In this document: piece after piece, positions 56,329 to 64,000 of the stretch | Layout of the letters: each line of letters begins with the position of its first letter | Position numbering within the stretch: position 1 is the stretch's first letter | Origin: Beggiatoa leptomitoformis | GTDB lineage: Bacteria; Pseudomonadota; Gammaproteobacteria; Beggiatoales; Beggiatoaceae | Assembly: GCF_001305575.3 (NCBI RefSeq) | Contig: NZ_CP012373.2 | Coordinates: 1,736,001-1,800,000 of the forward strand | DNA: 64,000 nucleotides | Reading direction: 5' to 3' | Notes under the pieces: model-generated | Told to the model about the DNA's origin: nothing | Seen by the model: only the letters and a program-made list of their open reading frames with translations | The model's database searches: none | Made by a program: the position numbers and the translations under genes

Positions 56329-56634
56329 TTATACCCATGCTTGTACAGCATGATGGGCAATGGTTAAATCAACAAATCCCGCATAATCAACAGATTGAAT
56401 GCCGTCTATGAGCGGTTTATCGTGCATTCCTCGGGCATATAAATCGGGGGTTAGTACATAAATTTTGTGCGTTTGTAACGCGCTAGAAACTAATTTTTCA
56501 TAGTTTGTGCCTTGCAATGCCACATAAACGGCATCTTCATATAGCAAAATACTGCTATCTGCTTGTGCAAAGCGTAAACAACTCTCTAATGAATTTTTTT
56601 CAAAAGGCGATTTATTCACCGTATGCAGTAACAT
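56329..56634 (-). CDS. dsrH: DsrH sulfurtransferase subunit
   Basis: A 101-residue DsrH/TusB-type protein with Cys19 in LESCLRFA, the position of the conserved cysteine in this subunit. It is part of the DsrEFH hexamer that moves sulfur to DsrC. A strong AGGAGG site precedes the ATG. Confidence 0.9.
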   Translation of the reverse strand: MLLHTVNKSPFEKNSLESCLRFAQADSSILLYEDAVYVALQGTNYEKLVSSALQTHKIYVLTPDLYARGMHDKPLIDGIQSVDYAGFVDLTIAHHAVQAWV

Positions 56635-56642
56635 AAGCCCTC

Positions 56643-57026
56643 CTAAAAGCTGAAAATAATGTCGTGTTCTTCCATTAATGCCGTTATTTGTTCGGTTTCT
56701 AAGACGGTAACGGGAACAATTAAGTCATCTTCGCTTAAACCACGGGCGGTCATCGCCGTTTTATCAACATATAATTTATTGACATCATAATCGTCTAACG
56801 CGCGATAAGCAGGTGAAAAGTTTTTCATACCAATCCCTTGTGTATCTTGGTTTTTTTTCAGTTGAAAAACGCCATCATCTAAAAAAACAAGACTCACATC
56901 TTGTTCAAATGCGGCGGCAATCAATACCACTTCTAAGGATTCCAGCGCGTAAATAGTGCCATAAGGTGCGCGACGATTCACATAAAGAAATTTTTTAACT
57001 TTACCACTATCCATTTCATCACTCAT
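56643..57026 (-). CDS. dsrF: DsrF sulfurtransferase subunit
   Basis: A 127-residue DsrF/TusC-type protein: FLYVNRRAPYGTIYALESLEVVL and VSLVFLDDGVFQL are typical. It has no cysteine, as expected for a structural subunit. I chose the ATG at 57026, with GAGG 8 bases upstream; the frame to 57056 overlaps dsrE. Confidence 0.9.
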   Translation of the reverse strand: MSDEMDSGKVKKFLYVNRRAPYGTIYALESLEVVLIAAAFEQDVSLVFLDDGVFQLKKNQDTQGIGMKNFSPAYRALDDYDVNKLYVDKTAMTARGLSEDDLIVPVTVLETEQITALMEEHDIIFSF

Positions 57027-57039
57027 GATAACGCCTCTC

Positions 57040-57432
57040 TTAATCGCCAAAGACAATCAGTCTATCCGCTTGAATACCTGCTTCAATGAGTTGTCCTAAT
57101 CCAGAAATGCGAAAGCCTTCAGCAATATTATTTGTATCTTTGCCATTATGTTGGGCTTCTTTCGCATCCAAAATCCCGCGTCGTTGAGCGGCGGCGACAC
57201 AAACAACCAAATCAATTTGATGTTGTTTAGCTAAGGCTGACCAACGATTAACGATGTGACGGTCATCTTGTGGCGGAACGGTTAGGCGCGTTGCGTTGTT
57301 CACGCCGTCGTGATAGAAAAAAATGCGAAAAATACTATGTCCTTTGGCTAACACAGCTTGAGCGAATTGATAAGCAGAATCAGATGCTTGATGTTGATAA
57401 GGCGATTCATTCACCATAATGGTAAATTTCAT
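57040..57432 (-). CDS. dsrE: DsrE sulfurtransferase subunit
   Basis: A 130-residue DsrE/TusD-type protein. The active Cys78 is in DLVVCVAAAQRRGI, and FFYHDGVNNAT is the family motif. It takes up persulfide sulfur and passes it to DsrC. I chose the ATG at 57432, with AGGAG 5 bases upstream. It is the first gene of the dsrEFHC-MK series; dsrAB are not upstream. Confidence 0.93.
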   Translation of the reverse strand: MKFTIMVNESPYQHQASDSAYQFAQAVLAKGHSIFRIFFYHDGVNNATRLTVPPQDDRHIVNRWSALAKQHQIDLVVCVAAAQRRGILDAKEAQHNGKDTNNIAEGFRISGLGQLIEAGIQADRLIVFGD

Positions 57433-57487
57433 GTGTTCTCCTTCAATAGACAGAAGAGAATTGAGAAAAAATGTTTTGCATTGCAAC

Positions 57488-57515
57488 ATATTAGTAAATT
57501 ATTTATCACTAATAT
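57488..57515. promoter_or_regulatory. Inverted repeat in the dsrE leader (candidate operator)
   Basis: ATATTAGT (57488-57495) and ACTAATAT (57508-57515) form a perfect 8-bp dyad with a 12-base spacer. It lies between a candidate promoter and the dsrE ATG, 56-83 bases upstream of the start, where a repressor could act. Confidence 0.4.
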
Positions 57516-57518
57516 ACT

Positions 57519-57547
57519 AAATTAGATTGTTGGCTTAGAGAAGTCAA
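57519..57547 (-). promoter_or_regulatory. Candidate sigma-70 promoter of dsrEFHC-MK
   Basis: On the minus strand TTGACT (57547-57542) and TAATTT (57524-57519) are separated by 17 bases. The -35 matches well and the -10 poorly. Confidence 0.35.
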
Positions 57548-57871
57548 GCGACTTTATTCGTTTTAAAAATGCAAGAATATTAAATAGCTTATAAAGATGT
57601 CATTTACGAATCGTGCTAAATAGAAAAGGATAACTGTTATAATTGGTCTATATTAGAATTTTTAGACTGGAGGGGGATAAAAGTGACAATGTTAAAAATT
57701 CTGGTTGTCGGATAACCTGGAAAATGCTGATTCAGCGCGTTTTGCATCAAAAAAGCAACTTGTTCTTGTTTGTTTAATCGTGTTAGAGACAGGGATGTTG
57801 CGAAAATTCATTAAGTGCTAGGAAGTGATGTTTTTTTATCTGTGTTAAATAGACACCTTGCAAAAGTAATA

Positions 57872-57913
57872 TGGATATCATTGTATTAAGCAGTGTTATC
57901 CGTTGTACATTTC
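57872..57913 (+). repeat. CGGATA hairpin repeat, copy 4
   Basis: TGGATATCATTG, a 7-base loop and CAGTGTTATCC pair at 9 of 11 positions, followed by GTTGTACATTTCC. It matches the minus-strand copy at 12829-12869 including its downstream flank. Confidence 0.6.
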
Positions 57914-58011
57914 CTTTTATACCGTTGCAGGGCATCTCATTTCTCAGATTGGTTAGCAAGTCTTGATTGACACAAGCAATGAATGAACTCACCATCTTGA
58001 GTAAGAAGGGT

Positions 58012-58506
58012 TTATCGCAGGAAAAAATAAGCGGCTGCACCACCCGCAATCATAACAGCAGCAATGAGAATGAATAACGTTTTATTATTGCCAGCTTCTC
58101 CCTCTACGACCGCCTTTTTAATACCACTGAGTTTGCTGACAGCAGTAAATTGTTCACTAGTGAGCAGGACATCGCTATAAGCACCATAGTTTTTACTGAG
58201 TTCTTCTAGTGCGCGATTAATCAGTAGTTGTTTAGAGCCTTCTTTGGTGGCTTGGAGCTTTTTGTTTGCGGCTTGTTGAAGTTGTTTTTCTTCTACAGGT
58301 AAATCAAGCCCTAAGATGTTGTAGTAGCGTAACGCTTTGTCGTAGTTTTTCCGACTTCCGTCCGCCGCCAGCACTTGATAAATGCGTTTAATCGCCATTT
58401 TCTGGCGGTCATTACTGGCTTTTTGCAGTGCAAAACCCATCGCTTTTTTAATGTCTTCTTCCGTTGCTTCGGGTGTTACGCCGATAATGTCATAGTAGCT
58501 TTTCAT
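58012..58506 (-). CDS. J-domain-like, C-terminally membrane-anchored protein
   Basis: A 164-residue protein. The N-terminus YYDIIGVTPEATEEDIKKAM has the start of a J domain, but the HPD tripeptide that activates Hsp70 is absent. A charged helical middle follows, and the last 20 residues (LFILIAAVMIAGGAAAYFFL) form a membrane anchor. This looks like a tail-anchored J-like protein that does not stimulate DnaK in the normal way. It is 104 bases downstream of the large glycosyltransferase gene and could be coupled with it. Confidence 0.65.
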   Translation of the reverse strand: MKSYYDIIGVTPEATEEDIKKAMGFALQKASNDRQKMAIKRIYQVLAADGSRKNYDKALRYYNILGLDLPVEEKQLQQAANKKLQATKEGSKQLLINRALEELSKNYGAYSDVLLTSEQFTAVSKLSGIKKAVVEGEAGNNKTLFILIAAVMIAGGAAAYFFLR

Positions 58507-58610
58507 TATTTATCTGTACCTTAGCTATAACCACAAAATATTGTAGTGGGTATGGTATAACACGGTGTTTTATCTGTAAAGACATCGCGTCATCTGTGTT
58601 AATATGTTGA

Positions 58611-61600
58611 TTAAGTAGGTTTTACTCGTTCAAATAGGGTTTGTAAGTAGCGTTTAATCGCTGTTTCGCCATAGTGTTCTTCTATGTATTCGCGCCCGTT
58701 GTTAGCGAGCTTTTCCCATAATCCAGCATCCGTGTACAAGCGACAAACTGCCTCTGCAAAGCTATCGGGGTCGTCAGCAATGAGGGCGGTTTCTCCATGT
58801 AATAATCCCATGCCTTCTGCACCGATAGTTGTGCTGACAACGGGCAATCCTAGCGTTAAGGCTTGTCCTAGTTTGCCTTTCATTCCTGCCCCATAGCGTA
58901 AGTAGGAGACAAAAACGCGCCGTTGGGCAAATTCGGGGTCAACTTTATCCACCCAACCGATTATTTTAATGTGTTGATTGGCAAGTGTACGCATTTTGTC
59001 ACGGAGATGACTGCCAAGAATGTATAGTTTTATGTCAGGTAAACGGGCTTGTACTTTAGGCAAAACGTGTTCTATGAAGTAGTAAACAGCATCTTCATTC
59101 GGTTGGTGGTTATAGTTGCCAATAAAAACCAGTCCGTCACGTTCTGCATAGCTTGTTGGTGCGGGGGGAACGGGTAAATGGATATTGGGAACGAGCGAAT
59201 AGGCTAGATTAGGTAATTCTTGCTGTAAATGCTGTCCGTCGTCGTCTGTGACGGTGAGTACATGGTCAGCCAATAAGCAATTAGCCAATTCTTTACGTTT
59301 TAGTGCGTGGGCGTGAATCACTAATTCGGGGTCGTTTTCAATTTCAGCACGACGCAATTCGCGCACGTAGTGAATATCCACCGTATCATAGAGGATTTTG
59401 GTTTTTGGACTGACCAGACGCACAAAAGGTATGTAACGGTGTCCTACGTCAACACGGCAAATAATTGCATAGTTAAAGTGACGGTGTGCAAGTGCGTCTG
59501 CAATAGAGTAATTACCATAAAAAACTTCCACGCCGTGCTGTTCTAAAGGATGACGATATTTTGGGTTACCATCTTGGTTGTCCGCAAAAAAGGTAACGCG
59601 ATAACCCATTGTTACCATCATTTTTAGCCAACAATACATACGAAGTGAGCCAGAATCTTCGTCAAATGTGGGTAACGTGGCATCAATAACGAGAATACTG
59701 GGTTTAGTGTATGGATTTATAACCGCATCTAAGCTATTGGCAAAAAATGTGTGTTTAGTGGGAAGTGCCGCTTGCCAGTGGTGATAGAAATGGCGTGCGT
59801 CTGTATTCAGTTCTGCTTCTGTGAAGTATAAAGAGGCTTGTTCGTGGTAATAACAGAAAGTTGCTTGATAATGACTGCTCAAGCCCTGTTCACGCAGTTG
59901 CCAAATCAGGTCAGTGAGTTGATATAGCGAGGTGCTGTAAGCATTGAGGCGTTCTAAATTAGCGTTTTTTAAGCTGTTGGCGCGTAAGGTGATAAGGGTA
60001 CTATTGCCTGCTTGAATCTCACGTTCAAAACGATGATAAGGATGATGAATATTCTCACCCGTCGGCGCGCAATGAATAATTCCTTCTGATAAAACAACAG
60101 CATATCCAGCACGGATGATGCCATTTGATTGTTGTTCCGCAGGGACTAACAAGGCAACATTTGTTTGCGTAAAAATATCTATTGCTTGCTGTATAAGACT
60201 TTCATCAGGAAGTGCCGTAACTGCAATACGCCAAAGCAATTGATGCCCTGAGCTATGTTGTTGCATCCCGCGTAAATCTTCAAGAAATGTATGTGTTTGT
60301 AAAACAGTAATTCCATGATGCTGACAATAGCGTTGTATTTCGCCACTGACTGTGCCTGATAAAACAAGTTGCCCTTGTGTCTTGGTACGTGCCAATGCCT
60401 CACCAAGATGGGTTATTAAATTATGCAAGGTTAACAGTAAAGTGCTGGGTACTAACTCAGTAATGAAAAAGAGATGCGGTGCGTTGGCTTGTCCTAATGT
60501 GTCTGGAAAAGGTAAATCCAGCAATTTTTGGGTGAGCCATTTAGGTAACAGATGCGGTGTTGTGTCTATAACGACATCAGAAAGTTGTTGTGATTGATTA
60601 ATAACAGGTTTATTTGGATGACACCATACGGCAATGCAGGTGCTATCAGTTGCATCGGGCGACTCAATTTCAATTTGGTAGGTTTTATCCATAGAGTCTG
60701 TAAGCGGTTCAAAAAAGACAGGATAGTAGCGATTATCAAAAACCTCCATGGCTTCAAAAGAGATATCGCGAACCACGTCCCCTGTGTCTAATAAACGGAT
60801 TAATACTCGTACACGGCTAGGATTAACTCTTACACAAGTCGCTAATAATAAATCAATTCTAAAAAAGTTATTTAACGCGCAATAGGTTGTAAAAACTAAG
60901 GGTTTTTCTGGCAACAGGAAAAAAGGGATAGTTCCTAATTTTGCCACACCTTCCATAAATTGTGGTTTTTCTACGCTGCCTGCAATGCACATATAGGTTG
61001 GATAAACCGTAGATAAAGGGCGCGGTTTAGGAATAGGTAAGGTTAACCCTTGTTTTTGGACACTGGTTAGTGCCAATTGTTTGGCAATGTGGCTGGTTGC
61101 ATTAACATAGCCTTCCACATGTTGATGGAGTTGTTGCGCTTGATGTCCAACGGCTTCAGCTAACCCTCGATAACGTCGCACAAAATGCCAACGCGAGGTA
61201 GTCAAATGATGGAGTAACTCCATGATATGTGCTTGCAAGCGTTGATAATCTTCTGTTATCGCAGGAATAAATTGTTGTTGTTGATGTTGTTCCCATGCCG
61301 TTAACTCACTTACTTTATTACGAATCCATTCCGTGAGATGTTGATAATCACTTAATACACTGTCTGGTGAACTTGCTAAGGTATAAGCATGAGGATAGCG
61401 TTCTAATAATCGGTCAAAGGCAGGTCTTCCCATGCCTACCGTGATTTCTTTACTCAATTGATGGAGTGTATTTTGTAATTGTTGTGTATGTTGTTCACGT
61501 TGAATAGCGCGTTGTTGTAAATCAGAGGCTTCTTCTTCAACTTGTGCAAGAGTGATTTGTAAGCGATTAATTTGCTTGGCTGATTTTTGTTGTGCGTGGC

Positions 61601-62720
61601 TGTATTCTTCTTGCAAGGCGGTGAATGCCGTTTGCACAGTAACCAACTGTTGCTGTAATGCTGTTTGTTGTTGATAAAAATAAGTTTCTTGTTGCGCAAA
61701 TTTTTGAGTTTGTTCGTTATATAAGGCTTGCAGTTTGGTATATTCCGTTTCGTAACGCTCTCTAACGATACTGTATTCATTTTCGTAACGGTTTTGCATT
61801 GCCGTTGACTGTTCACGGTGTTCTAACAGTTGATTTTGTAATTGTAGCGTTTCTAGTTGCTTTTCTTGTAATTTATATTGTAATTCATACTTATCTTGTT
61901 GCGCGTCTTGAGCGGTTGCACGACGTTCTTGGCTAATCATCCAATAATCAGTTAAAACGTTGAGTTGTTGTTCTTCTGTTAAAGAAAGAATATGTTTAGC
62001 AATGATTTGTTGATATGCCGCGTGCCAACGGGTTTTATCCATTTCGCGGGTAATTTGGCTATTTCCCCACACTGCGTATTCTGTCGTGATACGGTTAAGA
62101 TGGTAAAAACGGCAGTGTGTTGATAGGCGTATGAGCATATCCCAGTCTTCAAACGCGTCAAATTGTTCATCAAAGCCATTCAGTTCTAACCATAAATCAC
62201 GGTCTATCAGTAAGTTAATCAATGGGATATAGTTTTCATAACGGAGGCGATTGGCATCAAAACCATCATTAAAAACTTTTAGCGGGTTTTCTTGGAGGAG
62301 TACTGTTTCACCTAATAAATCCCGCTGCATTAAACGGCAACCTGAGTAAACCACAGGCGCATCAAAATGTAGTGTAACTTGTTCTAAACGTTGTAAATGG
62401 TCAGATAGATAAATATCATCATCATCTAAAAAGCCAATCATATCGCCTTGTGCCGCTAAAACACCAATATTTCCTGCTTTCGCACGTCCTTGACTGGTTG
62501 CATGATTAATTAAATGTAAATTTAAATCAGGAAATTGGGCAATCACATCATCCAGTGCAACGCCGCCATCATTGACCACGATAATTTCATCAGGACGACG
62601 TTTCTGTTCCGTTAAACTGCGCAGACTGCGGGTTAATAATTGGGGACGGTCTTTGGTACGAATAATAATAGAAAGACGTAAAGCAACGGTGGTGGTTCTA
62701 CGACGACGGATTTTTAGCAT
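58611..62720 (-). CDS. 1369-residue double glycosyltransferase with a central coiled coil (GT2 and GT4)
   Basis: The N-terminal 230 residues are a GT2 family transferase: LSIIIRTKDRPQLLTRSL, EIIVVNDGG and GFLDDDD. Residues about 265-430 are a Gln/Glu-rich coiled coil. A middle region of about 450 residues is unassigned. The C-terminal 350 residues are GT4-like (GB fold), with FIGNYNHQPNEDAV, PDIKLYILGS, IIGWV and MKGKLGQALTLGLPVVST. It probably builds or decorates a surface polysaccharide or glycoprotein. No signal or membrane segment is visible. Confidence 0.82.
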   Translation of the reverse strand: MLKIRRRRTTTVALRLSIIIRTKDRPQLLTRSLRSLTEQKRRPDEIIVVNDGGVALDDVIAQFPDLNLHLINHATSQGRAKAGNIGVLAAQGDMIGFLDDDDIYLSDHLQRLEQVTLHFDAPVVYSGCRLMQRDLLGETVLLQENPLKVFNDGFDANRLRYENYIPLINLLIDRDLWLELNGFDEQFDAFEDWDMLIRLSTHCRFYHLNRITTEYAVWGNSQITREMDKTRWHAAYQQIIAKHILSLTEEQQLNVLTDYWMISQERRATAQDAQQDKYELQYKLQEKQLETLQLQNQLLEHREQSTAMQNRYENEYSIVRERYETEYTKLQALYNEQTQKFAQQETYFYQQQTALQQQLVTVQTAFTALQEEYSHAQQKSAKQINRLQITLAQVEEEASDLQQRAIQREQHTQQLQNTLHQLSKEITVGMGRPAFDRLLERYPHAYTLASSPDSVLSDYQHLTEWIRNKVSELTAWEQHQQQQFIPAITEDYQRLQAHIMELLHHLTTSRWHFVRRYRGLAEAVGHQAQQLHQHVEGYVNATSHIAKQLALTSVQKQGLTLPIPKPRPLSTVYPTYMCIAGSVEKPQFMEGVAKLGTIPFFLLPEKPLVFTTYCALNNFFRIDLLLATCVRVNPSRVRVLIRLLDTGDVVRDISFEAMEVFDNRYYPVFFEPLTDSMDKTYQIEIESPDATDSTCIAVWCHPNKPVINQSQQLSDVVIDTTPHLLPKWLTQKLLDLPFPDTLGQANAPHLFFITELVPSTLLLTLHNLITHLGEALARTKTQGQLVLSGTVSGEIQRYCQHHGITVLQTHTFLEDLRGMQQHSSGHQLLWRIAVTALPDESLIQQAIDIFTQTNVALLVPAEQQSNGIIRAGYAVVLSEGIIHCAPTGENIHHPYHRFEREIQAGNSTLITLRANSLKNANLERLNAYSTSLYQLTDLIWQLREQGLSSHYQATFCYYHEQASLYFTEAELNTDARHFYHHWQAALPTKHTFFANSLDAVINPYTKPSILVIDATLPTFDEDSGSLRMYCWLKMMVTMGYRVTFFADNQDGNPKYRHPLEQHGVEVFYGNYSIADALAHRHFNYAIICRVDVGHRYIPFVRLVSPKTKILYDTVDIHYVRELRRAEIENDPELVIHAHALKRKELANCLLADHVLTVTDDDGQHLQQELPNLAYSLVPNIHLPVPPAPTSYAERDGLVFIGNYNHQPNEDAVYYFIEHVLPKVQARLPDIKLYILGSHLRDKMRTLANQHIKIIGWVDKVDPEFAQRRVFVSYLRYGAGMKGKLGQALTLGLPVVSTTIGAEGMGLLHGETALIADDPDSFAEAVCRLYTDAGLWEKLANNGREYIEEHYGETAIKRYLQTLFERVKPT

Positions 62721-62881
62721 AATGGATATGAGTAGATAATGAGATTATGGCAATTGTAAGGGCGGTGCATCTGCCATTCGGCTAAGCTGAATGTAGGCGC
62801 GGCGTTATATGCACAAAACCGTTTTAATAGTTGGTATGCGCGAGGATAAACCGCACCAGATTAATGGAGTAGCGTCTGTGC

Positions 62882-64000
62882 TTATGGTGTGTGATTGGCG
62901 GATTCTAGGGGAACATCAAACCAGAAATTACTCCCTTCACCCAAAACACTTTCTAAACCAATGCGTCCCCCCATATTTTCTACAAATAATTTAGCAAGGG
63001 CGAGTCCCATGCCCATGCCTTCATGAATACGGGTTGTTGAACTGTCTGCTTGTGTGAAAGGGTCAAAAACATGCTGTTGTTTTTCAAGCATAATACCTAT
63101 ACCCGTATCGATAATTTCAAGGTGTATCCATAAATCACGTTGTTCACCTTCAATTTGTTCTAAAGGCATTACTTTAATAATAACACTACCTTGACGGGTA
63201 AACTTGACTGCATTATCTACTAGTTTAGTCACCGTTTCAAAAAGGTAATCATGATTACCGCGCACCGTTTTATTTAAGGCTGGAGCAACATCGATAATAA
63301 TATTTAATTGTTTCACTTCGGCACGTTCAGTTAAATCCCCTTGTAATACATTACGAATTAACTCATCAATCCGAAATTCAGAAATAACTTGACGCGGGTC
63401 ACCTTTAGACTGTTGGGAGAAATTTAACATATCCGTCAAAATTCCCATTAATTGTTTACCCGCTTTGCGCACGGCTTTAGCGCAATGTATTTGCTCGTCG
63501 TCTAAATTAGTATCTTCAATAAGGGTGTCTGTCATGCCAAGAATGACATTCATGGGTGTACGAAATTCATGACTGATTTTATGTAAAAACTCTGATTTCA
63601 TCACCGAGGCTTGTTGCGCTCGGTCATAAGATAAGTGTAAAACTTCTAATAACGATTGGATTTTTTGGGTTTTATAAAGCACTTCACGCTCTAAATTTTT
63701 CCGTAAATGCGCCAGTTCCAAATGGGTACGCACTCGTGCCAATAATTCGTCTTCTTGAAAGGGTTTACTGACATAATCCACGCCACCTGTCAGAAATGCC
63801 CGAACTTTATTTTCCGTATCATCTAAGGCTGAAAGAAATAGAACAGGTACTTGTTCTAAGCTAGGAATGCGTTTTAATCGCTGACATGTTTCATAACCAT
63901 CCCAGCCTCCCGGCATAATGACATCTAAAAGAATTAAATCAGGATTGTATTTAACGGCGGCTTCTAAGCCAGCATCACCATGATGGGCAATAATGACCTC
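62882..64000 (-). CDS. Response regulator-histidine kinase hybrid, 5'-truncated by the window edge
   Basis: The frame is open to the last base, so the gene starts beyond 64000. The visible part begins inside a receiver domain: the phospho-acceptor Asp is in LILLDVIMPG, Ser/Lys motifs are LFLSALDD and YVSKPFQEDEL. A short coiled coil, HisKA (KISHEFRTPMNVIL) and HATPase (KLVDNAVKF, DTGIGI, GMGMGLALAKL) follow. This receiver-then-kinase order is seen in cytosolic regulators. No output beyond the kinase is present. Confidence 0.88.
   Translation of the reverse strand, partial: EVIIAHHGDAGLEAAVKYNPDLILLDVIMPGGWDGYETCQRLKRIPSLEQVPVLFLSALDDTENKVRAFLTGGVDYVSKPFQEDELLARVRTHLELAHLRKNLEREVLYKTQKIQSLLEVLHLSYDRAQQASVMKSEFLHKISHEFRTPMNVILGMTDTLIEDTNLDDEQIHCAKAVRKAGKQLMGILTDMLNFSQQSKGDPRQVISEFRIDELIRNVLQGDLTERAEVKQLNIIIDVAPALNKTVRGNHDYLFETVTKLVDNAVKFTRQGSVIIKVMPLEQIEGEQRDLWIHLEIIDTGIGIMLEKQQHVFDPFTQADSSTTRIHEGMGMGLALAKLFVENMGGRIGLESVLGEGSNFWFDVPLESANHTP

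Larger units (their letters stand above)
57433..58011. other. Intergenic region upstream of dsrE
   Basis: These 579 bases hold the dsrE promoter region, a TATAAT (57638-57643) on the plus strand before a very short frame, and repeats at 57705-57730 and 57872-57913. I find no supported gene. Confidence 0.55.

Noticed and set aside
57689-57715. Short plus-strand frame MLKILVVG with GGAGGGGG upstream
   Set aside because: It looks like the start of a receiver domain but stops after 8 codons, and no continuation was seen in another frame; too short to call a gene remnant.
57783-58049. 88-residue frame between dsrE and the J-like gene
   Set aside because: It overlaps the J-like gene, contains a dispersed hairpin repeat and has no recognisable protein features.
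1-64000. CRISPR arrays, tRNA, rRNA or complete insertion sequences
   Set aside because: No regularly spaced direct repeats outside the coding 90-base repeat, no tRNA-like T-loop in a gap, and no transposase or integrase frame were found by eye; a covariance-model scan would settle the RNA genes.

Overview
The window is an AT-rich stretch of a gammaproteobacterial chromosome. The gene set suggests a sulfur-oxidising, Beggiatoa/Thiothrix-like organism: a dsrEFHC-dsrMK cluster with a two-cysteine DsrC, a phoB-linked betaine-lipid pathway, pqqCDE, a class A PBP1b and an RND pump. Neighbour pairs such as prmA with a DUF3426 gene, and a DUF2782 gene with a homoserine kinase, are also common in Gammaproteobacteria. 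The taxonomic call is inference from gene content, because no rRNA or tRNA gene was found.

Layout. 1-2.0 kb: the end of an exopolysaccharide locus (initiating sugar-phosphate transferase, UDP-glucuronate 4-epimerase). 2.3-6.1 kb: a partner-switching signalling operon (SpoIIE-type phosphatase, ATPase-fold regulator, STAS protein, cytosolic histidine kinase). 6.2-9.6 kb: an unassigned ThDP enzyme / SDR / methyltransferase group. 9.7-12.5 kb: YfiR plus TonB-dependent receptor. 13-17.7 kb: phoB, mutM, a DUF2157 gene and btaAB, with a Pho-box promoter in front of btaA. 17.9-21.3 kb: lipA, ispF and an isolated urtA behind a sigma-54-type promoter. 21.3-21.9 kb: a cluster of hairpin or MITE-like repeats. 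21.9-25.4 kb: PatB-type lyase, TPR-sulfotransferase, MBL hydrolase. 25.9-29.4 kb: pqqCDE with a FIST_C/DUF6976-like gene. 29.7-31.6 kb: a PP2C phosphatase and VWA pair plus a small membrane protein. 31.6-38.0 kb: ABC ATPase, S49 peptidase, HPr and enzyme I, zinc-ribbon protein, prmA. 38.4-43.1 kb: mrcB, a TPR protein, a repeat-bearing Sel1 lipoprotein, hsp15. 43.1-50.5 kb: a second TonB receptor, two small membrane proteins, and an RND pump with its adaptor. 51.1-53.4 kb: LOG protein, DUF2782 protein, GHMP homoserine kinase. 53.5-57.4 kb: dsrEFHC-MK. 58-64 kb: a degenerate J-domain protein, a 1369-residue double glycosyltransferase and a truncated hybrid kinase.

The most coherent functional stories are three. 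Phosphate-responsive betaine lipid synthesis has a good Pho box 55 bp before btaA. Nitrogen-type control of urtA is suggested by -24/-12 elements and a candidate NtrC site. Sulfur-relay and membrane electron-transfer genes (dsrEFHC-MK) sit together without dsrAB, dsrL or dsrJOP in view. A hairpin repeat family, several copies of which double as terminators, and MITE-like inverted repeats occupy many of the gaps. No CRISPR array, complete insertion sequence, phage gene or RNA gene was recognised.
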